Positions 1-7,754 of a stretch of DNA of 31,498 nucleotides are shown one piece after another (the stretch's first letter is position 1; every line of letters starts with the position of its first letter). The stretch spans positions 1 through 31,498 of the forward strand of contig JBKOVT010000375.1 of the NCBI GenBank assembly GCA_046724035.1, in the 5' to 3' direction. The stretch is from DATARH01 sp046724035 (GTDB taxonomy: Bacteria > Pseudomonadota > Alphaproteobacteria > ATCC43930 > CGMCC-115725). The translations under genes and the position numbers were made by a program. A model generated the notes under the pieces. It had not been told where the DNA came from. It did not search any database and was given only the letters and a program-made list of their open reading frames with translations.

Positions 1-1083
1 CGCGGTTTCGGCGTCCTTCACCTGACGCGCGCCGCATTCGCCGCGCAATTGCCGCACCGCCTCGATCAACAGAAAGAGGCCGTACATGCCGGGGTGGCAA
101 TAAGAAAGGCCGCCGCCATTCGTATTGACCGGGAGTTCACCGCCGGGCGCGATGCGGCCGCCCGAGACAAACGCGCCGCCCTCCCCCTTTGCGCAGAAGC
201 CGAGATCTTCGAGGAACAAGATCGTGTTGATCGTAAAGGCGTCATAGAGCTCGACAACATCGATGTCCTTCGGCTCAAGTCCCGCCATCGCATAGGCCTC
301 TTTGCCGCTTGCGAGCGCCCCGGTGACGGTCAAATCTGGCATGCTCGAGATATTCGCGTGCGTGATCGCCTGGCCGCAGCCGAGCACATAGACCGGCGGC
401 TTCTTCAAGGAGCGCGCGCGCTCCGGCGTCATCAGGATGATCGCGCCGCCGCCATCGGTCACGAGACAGATGTCGCGCACCGTGAACGGGTAGCTGACCA
501 TGCGCGCGTTCAAGACTTCGTCGACCGTCAGCGGTTTCTTTTCCCAAGCCGCCGGGTTCAGCAAAGCCCATTGCCGCGCCGCGACCGCGACCTCGGCCAA
601 TTGCTCGCGCGTCGTGCCGAATTCGTGCATGTGGCGCGACGCGGCGAGCGCATACGCGCTCGAGGGCAGGAAGGGGCGGTACGGCGTCTCGAACGGGTTG
701 ACCTCGCGCACCGAGGCTTGGCGTCGTCCGACGGTGCGCTGCGTCGAGCCGTACGCGATCGCCGCGATCTCGCACAGTCCGAGCTGCAACGCCGCAACCG
801 CATGTGCGACATGAAACATGAAGGACGAGCCGCCGAGGATCGTCGTGTCGATGAATTTCGGCGAGATGCCGAGATATTCGCTGAGATTGAGGCCCGAGGT
901 ACGGCTCTGCGTTGTCGCGCATAAGAGGCCGTCGATGTCGCGCACACGGAGGCCCGCATCCGCGGCGGCGCGAGCGATCCCCTGCGCCATCAGATCGATC
1001 GGATTGAGCCCGTCGGCGACCTGGCCGAGATTCGATTCCGCCGCGCCGACGATCGCCGCGCCGCCGCGCTTCAGGCCCGTCAC
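1..1083 (-). CDS. Thiolase-like acyl-CoA protein (lipid-transfer/SCP-x type), 3' end outside window
   Basis: A thiolase-fold protein; 361 residues are visible and the gene continues past the left edge. The GTG start at 1083 overlaps the TGA of the upstream DUF35 gene (GTGA), so the two are translationally coupled. Thiolase-superfamily landmarks are VTDGGGAIIL in the middle, VELYDAFTINTIL, and the C-terminal NTNGGGLSYCHPG block (Cys329, His330). The usual N-terminal nucleophilic cysteine is missing: residues 84-87 read GGSS where a true thiolase has its active-site Cys. Cys-less relatives paired with DUF35 proteins include retro-aldolases that shorten steroid side chains (Ltp2/ChsH2 type), as well as uncharacterised acetyl-CoA acetyltransferase-like proteins. 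I infer a C-C bond-cleaving or acyl-CoA-binding role rather than standard thiolysis; the substrate is unknown. Confidence 0.88.
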   Translation of the reverse strand, partial: MTGLKRGGAAIVGAAESNLGQVADGLNPIDLMAQGIARAAADAGLRVRDIDGLLCATTQSRTSGLNLSEYLGISPKFIDTTILGGSSFMFHVAHAVAALQLGLCEIAAIAYGSTQRTVGRRQASVREVNPFETPYRPFLPSSAYALAASRHMHEFGTTREQLAEVAVAARQWALLNPAAWEKKPLTVDEVLNARMVSYPFTVRDICLVTDGGGAIILMTPERARSLKKPPVYVLGCGQAITHANISSMPDLTVTGALASGKEAYAMAGLEPKDIDVVELYDAFTINTILFLEDLGFCAKGEGGAFVSGGRIAPGGELPVNTNGGGLSYCHPGMYGLFLLIEAVRQLRGECGARQVKDAETA

Positions 1084-1457
1084 GGGCCGCCCTCCGCCGG
1101 GACAAACACCGGATAAGCGGGCTGGTCACCCTCGGCGGCGTGAACGCGGAAGCGCACGCGCAGGCCGATCCGGACCTGCATCGGGTCGATCTCCTCGACC
1201 CGGCTCATCAGCCGAAAGCCTTCGTCGCAATCGATCAGCGCGACGTTGTAGGGCTCGCCCTGTGCCGGGTGCGTGACGGTTGTCGCGTAGACCGTGCCGA
1301 GCCCCGACGCGATGCGCCATTCGAGATCAGTGCTGCCGCTAAAAGGACAAACGAGCCGCGGATAAAACACCGCGCGCGACGCCTCGGGGCTCCACTGATA
1401 GGCCAGCTCGCCTTTGTCCAGATGTGACTGATAGACCGCGAGCGGCGAGGCTTCCAT
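1080..1457 (-). CDS. DUF35 OB-fold acyl-CoA-associated protein
   Basis: A 125-residue protein of the DUF35 (OB_aCoA_assoc) family, the small partner of thiolase-like enzymes. After an N-terminal helix comes the typical ribbon/OB stretch with VFYPRLVCPFSGS and TDLEWRIASGLGTVYATTV. The rubredoxin-like ribbon keeps only one cysteine (in VCPFSGS), so it may not bind zinc. The chosen start is the ATG at 1457, preceded by GGAGGA about nine bases away; the frame stays open to 1532, but that extension has no comparable ribosome-binding site. The 4-base overlap with the thiolase-like gene supports a two-protein complex. The pair is divergent from the glutathione S-transferase gene. Confidence 0.88.
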   Translation of the reverse strand: MEASPLAVYQSHLDKGELAYQWSPEASRAVFYPRLVCPFSGSTDLEWRIASGLGTVYATTVTHPAQGEPYNVALIDCDEGFRLMSRVEEIDPMQVRIGLRVRFRVHAAEGDQPAYPVFVPAEGGP

Positions 1458-1577
1458 CGGCGGGGGTCCTCCGGTTGCGCGCGCATTGTGGCGGCTCCTT
1501 GGGGCTGCGGCAACAAGCGACGGCCACTGCATCGCCGTTCGGCGCTAGCGTGGCGCCGCGTTTTGAGGAGTGCGACC

Positions 1578-2189
1578 ATGAAGCTCTACCATTTCCCATC
1601 GCCCAACCCACAGAAGGTCACCTTTGCGCTGAAGGAACTGGGGCTCGATTGCGAGATCGTGCCGCTCGACCTGGCAAAGGGCGAGCAGCGGCAGCCTGAG
1701 TTTCTCGCGCTCAACCCGTTCGGCCGCGTGCCGGTGCTTGTGGATGACGGTCTGACGCTCACGGAGTCGCATGCGATCCTCGCCTATCTCGGCGAGAAGA
1801 CCGGAAAATTGTGGCCGGCCTCGGCAGCCGAGCGGGCGGATGCGCTGCAATGGCTGTTCGTGCTGTCGCAGCACATCATGCCGGCGGCGGGGCAGGTCGC
1901 GATGCGGCTCCGGGCAAAGGTGCTCGGGATCCCGGTCGACGAGGCGGTCGTCGCGCAGGGCGAACAGGCATTGCAGCCGGTCCTCGGCATCTTCGACCGG
2001 CGGCTCGCGGCAAACCCCTGGATGCTCGGCCCCGATTTCACCCTGGTCGACTGCGCCTATTGCCCGGTGCTGAACGTCATCGAGAAGGCCGGCTTCAGCC
2101 TCGCGGGTTTCCCGAGTGCGAGCGCCTATCTGAACGCATGCCGCGAGCGCCCGACATGGAAAGAGGTCCCAAAGCTCCCCGGCCTGTAA
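1578..2189 (+). CDS. Glutathione S-transferase
   Basis: A 203-residue cytosolic glutathione S-transferase. Residues 1-77 form the thioredoxin-like domain: MKLYHFPSPNPQKVTFAL with Ser8/Asn10 near the usual glutathione-activating position, the cis-proline strand FGRVPVLVDDG, and LTESHAILAYL, which binds the gamma-glutamyl group. The all-helical C-terminal domain ends with FTLVDCAYCPVLNVIEKAG, the hydrophobic-staple region. The start is the ATG at 1578, seven bases after GAGGAG; an upstream in-frame start at 1488 has no such support. The likely role is conjugation or reduction of electrophiles; the substrate cannot be told. It is transcribed away from the DUF35/thiolase pair and converges on the GMC oxidoreductase with a 6-base gap. 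Confidence 0.93.
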   Translation: MKLYHFPSPNPQKVTFALKELGLDCEIVPLDLAKGEQRQPEFLALNPFGRVPVLVDDGLTLTESHAILAYLGEKTGKLWPASAAERADALQWLFVLSQHIMPAAGQVAMRLRAKVLGIPVDEAVVAQGEQALQPVLGIFDRRLAANPWMLGPDFTLVDCAYCPVLNVIEKAGFSLAGFPSASAYLNACRERPTWKEVPKLPGL

Positions 2190-2195
2190 AAGCAG

Positions 2196-3830
2196 TCACG
2201 CGGCTTTCGCGGGCGCGGCGGCGCCGGCAAGCGAGACGGCGCGGATCAGGTCGGAGCCCTTCTCGGCGATCATGATCGTCGCAGCGTTTGTGTTGCCGGA
2301 GATGACCGCCGGCATCACCGAGGCGTCGATGACGCGCAGCCCCTCGATCCCGTGCACCCGCAATTCGGTGTCCACGACTGCCTTGTCGTGCGAGCCCATC
2401 ATGCAGGTCGAGGTCTGGTGGAAGGTCGTGCTGCCGGTGCGCTTGGCGTGTTCCAAGAGACCTTCGTCGCTGTCGACCTCGGGACCCGGCCAGAACTCCT
2501 CGACGACGGAGCGCTGCATCGTCGGGCTCTGGAAAACGCGGCGCGAAATCTTGAGGGCGGCAATCATCGTCTCCTGATCACTGCGCGTCGCGAGGTAATT
2601 CGGCTGCATCGCCGGCGGGATGCGCGGATCGGGCGATTTGATTCTGAGCCAGCCGCGGCTTTCCGGACGGCAGGGGATCGCGACGAGCTGGCAACCGGGG
2701 AATGGATGCATCGGCTTTCCCGGCATGTCGAAGCTGCCGGCGAGGAACTGGTACTGCACGTCGGGCGAGGCAAGACCTTCGCGCGTCTTTGCGAAGAGGC
2801 CGATCGGCGCCGCCCCCATCATCAGCGCGCCGCGCCGGGCGAAGATATATTCGAGGCCGGTGCGCGCCTGCCACACCCAGCTGCGCGAGATTTCGTTCAG
2901 CGTGTTGCGGTTGCGCGCCTTGTAGATGACGCGGCAGCCGAGATGGTCCTGGAGATTGTCGCCCACTCCGGGCAGCTCGTGCACGACATCGATGCCGTGC
3001 TCGCGCAACAATTCGCCTGGGCCGATTCCCGACAGCTGCAACAATTGCGGCGACAACAACGAGCCGCCGGCAAGCAAGACCTCGCGCCGCGCGCCGACGC
3101 GGCGGAGGGCGCCGTTCTGCTCGTATTCGAGGCCGATCGCGCGCTTGCCGTCAAACAGCACGCGATGCGCAAAGGCATGCGTCTCGACCTTGAGGTTCGG
3201 CCGCTTCATCGCCGGGCGCAGATACGCGACCGCCGCGCTGCACCGCCGCATCTTGCGCACGGTCAGCTGATAATTGCCGACCCCCTCCTGCTCAGCGCCA
3301 TTGAAATCGGGGTTGAAGCGGAAGCCGGCATCCTGGCAGCCCCCGACAAACGCGCCGTGCAATTCGTGGCGTGCGCGCAAATCGGAGATGTCGAGCGGGC
3401 CGCCTTTGCCGTGAAAATCGTCGGCGCCGCGTTCCTGGTTCTCGGCGCGGCGGAAATAGGGCAGCACATCGTCATAGGACCAGCCGACGTTGCCGAGCTG
3501 CCGCCAATAATCGAAATCCTGTTTCTGGCCGCGGATGTAGATGAGGCCGTTGATCGATGAGGAGCCGCCCAACACCTTGCCGCGCGGCCAGGAGATGCGG
3601 CGTCCGTCGAGCCCGGGCACCGGCTCGGTCTCGAACTGCCAGGTGATCTTCGGGTGATAGATGTTGCGGTAGAAGCCCGCGGGGATATGGATCCAGGGGT
3701 TGGTGTCCTTGCCGCCGGCCTCGATGACGAGGACCCGGGTCGCCGGATCGGCGCTCAGCCGGTTCGCCAGAACGCAGCCGGCCGAACCGGCCCCGACAAT
3801 GACAAAATCGTATTCCGAATCGAATTGCAT
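2196..3830 (-). CDS. GMC-family FAD-dependent oxidoreductase (choline dehydrogenase-like)
   Basis: A 544-residue glucose-methanol-choline flavoenzyme. The FAD dinucleotide-binding motif IVGAGSAGCVLANRLS lies at about residues 11-26, GMC signature 1 (GKVLGGSSSINGLIYIRG) near 85-102, and signature 2 (GGSLLSPQLLQLSGIG) in the middle. The catalytic pair is visible near the C-terminus: His471 in FHQTSTCMMG and Asn515 in SGNTNAATIM, the His/Asn arrangement of choline-dehydrogenase-like members. It has no signal peptide, so a cytoplasmic or peripheral membrane location is likely. It probably oxidises a primary alcohol to an aldehyde. Many paralogs are called choline dehydrogenase without proof, and no betB or betI lies nearby, so I leave the substrate open. 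Confidence 0.92.
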   Translation of the reverse strand: MQFDSEYDFVIVGAGSAGCVLANRLSADPATRVLVIEAGGKDTNPWIHIPAGFYRNIYHPKITWQFETEPVPGLDGRRISWPRGKVLGGSSSINGLIYIRGQKQDFDYWRQLGNVGWSYDDVLPYFRRAENQERGADDFHGKGGPLDISDLRARHELHGAFVGGCQDAGFRFNPDFNGAEQEGVGNYQLTVRKMRRCSAAVAYLRPAMKRPNLKVETHAFAHRVLFDGKRAIGLEYEQNGALRRVGARREVLLAGGSLLSPQLLQLSGIGPGELLREHGIDVVHELPGVGDNLQDHLGCRVIYKARNRNTLNEISRSWVWQARTGLEYIFARRGALMMGAAPIGLFAKTREGLASPDVQYQFLAGSFDMPGKPMHPFPGCQLVAIPCRPESRGWLRIKSPDPRIPPAMQPNYLATRSDQETMIAALKISRRVFQSPTMQRSVVEEFWPGPEVDSDEGLLEHAKRTGSTTFHQTSTCMMGSHDKAVVDTELRVHGIEGLRVIDASVMPAVISGNTNAATIMIAEKGSDLIRAVSLAGAAAPAKAA

Positions 3831-3962
3831 CTGCCCCGACCGTCCGTTGAGTCCCGCCAGTCAAGCCGCAACATGCGGCGCCGGGCGGGAGCCTAGCGCA
3901 AACGTCTCCGGGCTAAACAGGGGGAATGCAGCGCCTCGCGCCCCAAAACGAGCCGGGTGCGG

Positions 3963-4205
3963 TCAGCGGGCTGCAGTCGGCGCGCTGTCGTAGACGACGC
4001 GCGTGACGGGCGGCAGATGGTTGACGACGTTCTGAGTAACGAGGAACGTCAGATCGAGCGTCGCCAGCCCGATCGCGATAACGACCAGGAGCACGTTGAG
4101 GTCACCGGCGATGCGGTCGACCCGCTGCAGCAGTTCCTTCACCGAGAAATCCTTGCGTGGCGATAAACGGTGTGGGGATAAGCGGTGTGGCGATAAGCGT
4201 CTCAT
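3963..4205 (-). CDS. Small single-span membrane protein, first of a paralogous pair
   Basis: An uncharacterised protein of up to 80 residues with one hydrophobic span (roughly LNVLLVVIAIGLATLDLTFL), preceded by a basic stretch. It is clearly related to the 56-residue protein at 4356-4526: both carry R(V/I)DR(I/V)AG(D/E)(L/V)N before the span, LGL or IGL plus LDL within it, and an LPP tail. The start is uncertain. From the ATG at 4205 the protein opens with LSPHR-type repeats encoded by a 15-bp DNA repeat, but the AAGGA before that ATG is only two bases away. A GTG at 4142, seven bases after another AAGGA, would give a 59-residue protein matching the paralog in length. Function unknown; an inner-membrane location is inferred. 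Confidence 0.6.
   Translation of the reverse strand: MRRLSPHRLSPHRLSPRKDFSVKELLQRVDRIAGDLNVLLVVIAIGLATLDLTFLVTQNVVNHLPPVTRVVYDSAPTAAR
4157..4201. repeat. Three tandem copies of a 15-bp unit
   Basis: Three head-to-tail 15-base units (4157-4171, 4172-4186, 4187-4201) share the core GTGGCGATAAGCGGT with single-base changes. Read on the minus strand they encode LSPHR, LSPHR and LSPR at the N-terminus of the small membrane protein. They may be coding or may sit in its leader, depending on which start is used. Confidence 0.9.
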
Positions 4206-4355
4206 CGTCCTTGTGGCAGCTCGTGGTTAATAAATGGCCAAGCCGCCGGGATAGAGGTAAGCCGCCATATTGCAGCGCACAACGAAGCGGGGCACAGGTC
4301 AGCTATGCATACCTTCTTTGCATGGCTCGGAACTGCCCGAGTGCCCTGCCCCTCG

Positions 4356-4526
4356 TCACCGCGGCGGGAGCGCGGCGAGCAGCTTATCGATCGTGTACGC
4401 CAGATCGAGCATGCCGAGCCCGAGCGCCATCGCGATCAGAAAGGCATTAACCTCGCCCGCAACCCGGTCGATTCGCCGCAGGGTAAAGCGCGCATGGAAT
4501 GCGGAGCGGAAAACCAGCCGCCACAT
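4356..4526 (-). CDS. Small single-span membrane protein, second of a paralogous pair (56 residues)
   Basis: A 56-residue protein below common length cut-offs, but well supported. Its ATG at 4526 follows an excellent ribosome-binding site (AAGGAGGT, 7-base spacing). It has a basic N-terminus (MWRLVFRSAFHARFTLRRID), one hydrophobic span (AFLIAMALGLGMLDLAY) and a short tail ending LPPR. It aligns with the downstream protein at 3963-4205 across RIDRVAGEVN, LGL, LDL and LPP, so the two look like a duplication. Both are on the minus strand about 150-210 bases apart and may be cotranscribed. No function is recognised; a small inner-membrane protein is inferred from the charge and hydrophobicity pattern. 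Confidence 0.7.
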   Translation of the reverse strand: MWRLVFRSAFHARFTLRRIDRVAGEVNAFLIAMALGLGMLDLAYTIDKLLAALPPR

Positions 4527-4655
4527 CGAGACCACCTCCTTGGCTCAAACCGGCAGATCCGCTGCAAAGACCGCGCCAGCGCGCGCTCTGCCGTGCGGGC
4601 GGGACGCCGATTCGACGATCGCGCACGGCTCATGGATTGCCCCGCCCGACCCCCA

Positions 4656-4684
4656 TTGGCAATCCAGACCGATAACCGTAAGGT
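4656..4684 (+). promoter_or_regulatory. Weak candidate promoter for the PagL-like gene
   Basis: In the divergent gap between the small membrane gene and the PagL-like gene, TTGGCA at 4656-4661 and TAAGGT at 4679-4684 are 17 bases apart and lead toward the ATG at 4733. The -35 match is good and the -10 match is poor. I see nothing else in the 4527-4732 gap. Confidence 0.2.
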
Positions 4685-4732
4685 GAATGCCTGAGGCGTT
4701 AGCGAGCGTAATCGGAGGACAGGCAAGGCTCG

Positions 4733-5329
4733 ATGCGGATCCGCCGTTCCCGAAATCCCCATCGGTCTCTGACCCGGGTTGCGCTCGCATCACTATCGAT
4801 CGCGTGGCTCGTCGGCGCGCCTCTACCGGCCGCGGCGCAGCTCAACATCGTCGACGAGGTCAAGACCGGCATCCTGGCGCATGATGTCGGCTTTCTCGGG
4901 CACCACCTGGAAGCCGGCCCCGACGTCAACCTCGAGATGCTGTTCACCCCGCCCGATGTGCTGGCCCTCATCGGCTCGCCGCGGCCGCATATCGGCGCCG
5001 ATATCAACACCGCGGGGAAAACCAGCGACGGCTATTTCGGGCTGACCTGGGGCATCATGCTGATCCAGAGCCTGTTCGGGGCGGGCGACGGGGTCTTTAT
5101 CAATGGCAGCCTCGGCGGGGCGGTGCACGACGGCTATCTCAATTCGGGGCCGCCCAACCGCAAATTGCTCGGCACGCGCGTCCTGTTCCGGGAAAGCGCC
5201 GAGCTCGGTTATCAGCTGGTGCCGGGGATCAGCATGTCGGCGCTGCTCGATCACATTTCGAACGCCAATATCGGCCACCACAACATGGGCATAACCAGCG
5301 CGGGAGCGCGGCTCGGCTTCAAGTTCTGA
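4733..5329 (+). CDS. PagL-like lipid A 3-O-deacylase / acyloxyacyl hydrolase family, outer membrane
   Basis: A 198-residue precursor with a signal peptide (basic MRIRRSRNPHR, then a hydrophobic stretch ending PAAAQ) and a mature part with the alternating pattern of a small beta barrel, ending in phenylalanine (GARLGFKF). The family fingerprint is DHISNANIG near the C-terminus, where His174 and Ser176 match the catalytic His-x-Ser of PagL. The acidic third catalytic residue expected about 12 positions later is not evident: position 188 is Thr. Known members remove the 3-O-acyl chain of lipid A in the outer membrane. AAGG lies four bases before the ATG, with GGAGG further upstream. It stands alone, ahead of the porin gene. 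Confidence 0.8.
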   Translation: MRIRRSRNPHRSLTRVALASLSIAWLVGAPLPAAAQLNIVDEVKTGILAHDVGFLGHHLEAGPDVNLEMLFTPPDVLALIGSPRPHIGADINTAGKTSDGYFGLTWGIMLIQSLFGAGDGVFINGSLGGAVHDGYLNSGPPNRKLLGTRVLFRESAELGYQLVPGISMSALLDHISNANIGHHNMGITSAGARLGFKF

Positions 5330-5495
5330 GACCGCTCGCCTCTTTCGCGAGCACCGCCGCATCCGGATCGCGCCGCTCAATTCGGCCACGACCGCCCCGC
5401 CCACAAAAAACTGCGAGCATTATCAGCACGCTGAGCGCGAATGTTGCAGGTTAGCCACGCTGCGACGAAAACACCACGAGGCGAACAACCCGTGC

Positions 5496-5524
5496 TTGGA
5501 TCGCCGCAACACGCGCAATATCAT
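5496..5524 (+). promoter_or_regulatory. Candidate sigma70 promoter of the porin gene
   Basis: TTGGAT at 5496-5501 and TATCAT at 5519-5524 are separated by 17 bases. Transcription would start near 5531, leaving a leader of about 48 bases before the ATG at 5579. The -10 box matches five of six consensus positions and the -35 box three. The rest of the 5330-5578 gap shows no gene. Confidence 0.4.
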
Positions 5525-5578
5525 AAGTGGAGAGGAACGTGCGTCCTTTGCGTGGGTAACTTTTGTTTTGGGGGACCA

Positions 5579-7231
5579 ATGACCAAGAAGCGGAATATCG
5601 GCACCGTAGCGGCACTGGGCGGGTTGACCGCCGCGGTCGCATTGATTACCGCGTTGCCTAGCGCGAGAGCCGATGAACTCGGCGATCTTCGCGCCAATCA
5701 GGAGCTGTTGCAGCGGCGTATCGATCAGCTCGCGCAAGTGCCTCCGCCGGCGCCGCCGGGTGGCCCAGGCGGCCCCGTCATGGCGGGCAGTTTCCCGCGT
5801 TCTTTTGTGATCCCCGGCACCGAGGTGTCACTGCGCGTTGGCGGGCAGGGCGTCGGGTCGGTGGTCTGGTACCTGAAGGGCAGCGCCGTCGGCGGCGCGC
5901 TGAACGGCCAGGGCTCGTTCAACGAGACGTTTGTCGACGGCCAGGGCGGCACCGGCAACCTGCCGGGCATCCCGCTGAACACGCACACCTTCTCGGCAGG
6001 GCCGGGGGCGCCGGTCGGCTTTGCCCATAGCCGCAGCTCGGAATGGGATTTCTCGGGCAAGCAGAGCCGCGTCTTCCTCGACGCGCGCACACCGAGCCCC
6101 TATGGCGAGGTCAAGGCCTATATCGAATTCGACTTCGCCGCCTCGAACACTAACACGATTCTCAACAACAATCAGGGCAGCGTTAACGGCTACATCCCGC
6201 GTCTGCGCCAGGGCTATGCAACCCTCGGCGGATTGCTGATGGGCCAGACGCAAGGCACCTTCACGGACAACGACTCCGAACCTGAGATCCTCGATTTCGG
6301 CGGCCAGACCGGCACCCCGTTCGTCGCGCGGACGCCGCAGATCCGCTACACTTACCCGCTGCCCTTCGGCATGTCGGTGGCGGTCGCGGCCGAGAACCCG
6401 AGCCCGAACTTCGCCGGGCCGTTCGGGACGTTCTTCACCGATACCAACCAGATCCCGACCTCGGCTTCGTGCGCCGCGTTCACAACGCCGGCGATCAACG
6501 GCACGGCGACCGGCACGGCGACGATCGGCGGGACGACGGTGGCGTCCAACATCACCAATGCCTGCCTCGGCAACGCCGCCTTCTTCAATCCGTCGCAGGA
6601 TCTCGCGCCGAATTTCGTCGCGCGGTGGCGGATCGAGCAGCCTTGGGGCCACATCCAGGCCGGCGTTCAGACGATCCTCTACACGCTCAATGACGGCATG
6701 TTCCTGAACAAGCAATATCTCGGCTACGGCGGATCGCTGTCAGGCAATTTCTTCACCTGGGGCAAGGACAATTTGACCTGGGGTGTGGCCGGCGGCGACG
6801 GCATCGGCGACGGCATCGCCAACAACATTGGTGTCGCGACCAATTTCGGCGGCGCCCTGAACGGCCAGGCCGTCAACGCGACGGACAGCCGCTCGAACTT
6901 TTCGCTGAACCGTCCGCTCTATGACGCAGCGGTCTTGGCCACGACCATCGTCTCCTGGAGCGGCCGTGTTGGCTACCAGCATTGGTGGACGCCGGAACTG
7001 CGCTCGACAGTTGATTTCAGCGTCAACCACAACGACATCCCGGCGCTGGTGCAGGCTTCCGGCCGGGCTGCCAACAACAAGGAACTGGCCCTCGCGCACG
7101 TGAACCTGATCTGGAGCCCGGTGGCGTTCGTCGACCTCGGCATTGAAGGCGGTTGGGGTCACCGCGAAGTCGTCTCCAACCTGAAGGGCGACGCCTGGAC
7201 TATGCAGAGCTCGCTGAAATTCCGCTTCTAA
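5579..7231 (+). CDS. DcaP-like outer-membrane porin
   Basis: A 550-residue outer-membrane protein. The ATG at 5579 begins a clear signal peptide (MTKKRNIGTVAALGG, cleavage likely after PSARA). The mature N-terminus is a short coiled coil (DELGDLRANQELLQRRIDQL), then a Pro/Gly linker, then a long region of alternating strands ending in KFRF, as in porins. A coiled coil ahead of the barrel is typical of DcaP-type trimeric porins, which admit dicarboxylates and other small anions. The frame is open upstream to 5441, but that stretch is not signal-like. It has a candidate promoter upstream and a strong terminator downstream, so it is probably a single-gene unit, probably well expressed. Substrate specificity cannot be read. 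Confidence 0.85.
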   Translation: MTKKRNIGTVAALGGLTAAVALITALPSARADELGDLRANQELLQRRIDQLAQVPPPAPPGGPGGPVMAGSFPRSFVIPGTEVSLRVGGQGVGSVVWYLKGSAVGGALNGQGSFNETFVDGQGGTGNLPGIPLNTHTFSAGPGAPVGFAHSRSSEWDFSGKQSRVFLDARTPSPYGEVKAYIEFDFAASNTNTILNNNQGSVNGYIPRLRQGYATLGGLLMGQTQGTFTDNDSEPEILDFGGQTGTPFVARTPQIRYTYPLPFGMSVAVAAENPSPNFAGPFGTFFTDTNQIPTSASCAAFTTPAINGTATGTATIGGTTVASNITNACLGNAAFFNPSQDLAPNFVARWRIEQPWGHIQAGVQTILYTLNDGMFLNKQYLGYGGSLSGNFFTWGKDNLTWGVAGGDGIGDGIANNIGVATNFGGALNGQAVNATDSRSNFSLNRPLYDAAVLATTIVSWSGRVGYQHWWTPELRSTVDFSVNHNDIPALVQASGRAANNKELALAHVNLIWSPVAFVDLGIEGGWGHREVVSNLKGDAWTMQSSLKFRF

Positions 7232-7255
7232 GCTCCGCATCTACTGATCGGCATG

Positions 7256-7291
7256 CAACCCGCCGGCTCCGCCGGCGGGTTGTTGCTTTTT
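7256..7291 (+). terminator. Rho-independent terminator after the porin gene
   Basis: A perfect 12-bp stem (7256-7267 with 7271-7282) closes a TCC loop and is followed by a T-run at 7287-7291. It lies 25 bases after the porin stop codon. Confidence 0.85.
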
Positions 7292-7386
7292 GCGGATGCG
7301 ATTCCGTTGCAAATCGACCAGCGATTTGTGGCATAAGCAGCCCTCGCCGCCGCTCGGCGATCTCCCCTCCGAAGTCGAACCCCGTC

Positions 7387-7644
7387 ATGCGCTCTCTCGT
7401 CCATTTGGCTCTCCTGGCCCTTGCATCGGCTGGCCTTGCTGCCTGTTCCCAGTCCTATGCGAGCCGGGTCGACGACCGCACCTTTCACATCGAGGGGCCG
7501 GAGGTTCCGGGTGGTTCCGACGCGCCGAACCGCCGCCTCGCCGACAAGCTGTGCCCGCACGGCTATCGCGTCCTTGAGGAGAGCCGGCGCAAGCCCGACC
7601 CAAACTCGCAGATTCAGACGTTTTGGACGGTCCGCTGCCTCTGA
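7387..7644 (+). CDS. Small putative lipoprotein
   Basis: An 85-residue protein with a lipoprotein signal: MRSLVHLALLALASAGLAAC, where LAAC is the lipobox and Cys20 would be lipidated. The mature part is polar and contains two further cysteines (KLCPHGYRVLEE and the terminal WTVRCL) that could form a disulfide. The frame extends upstream to 7153, but that part crosses the porin terminator, so the ATG at 7387 is preferred although its ribosome-binding site is weak. It is probably membrane-anchored in the periplasm. I recognise no family. Confidence 0.65.
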   Translation: MRSLVHLALLALASAGLAACSQSYASRVDDRTFHIEGPEVPGGSDAPNRRLADKLCPHGYRVLEESRRKPDPNSQIQTFWTVRCL

Positions 7645-7754
7645 TGGCTAGCCGTCTCGGCTAATTCTCTGTCGCGACGGAAAGACCCCGTACGCCTCTT
7701 GCTGGGTGCCACATCCCGGCGCAATCTGCGCCACGCCTATGGGCGATCGACTAG

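Noticed and set aside
49..924. Long plus-strand open frame over the left end
   Set aside because: It is antisense to the thiolase-like gene; its composition is Arg/Asp-rich with no family motifs, while the minus frame shows thiolase blocks.
275..1129. 284-codon minus-strand frame
   Set aside because: Out-of-frame shadow of the thiolase-like gene on the same strand; Arg-rich and without motifs.
2352..3560. 402-codon plus-strand frame
   Set aside because: Antisense shadow of the GMC oxidoreductase, caused by high GC at third positions.
4157..4201. Possible CRISPR-like or iteron array
   Set aside because: The 15-bp units are directly adjacent with no spacers, and there are only three; no cas or replication genes are nearby.
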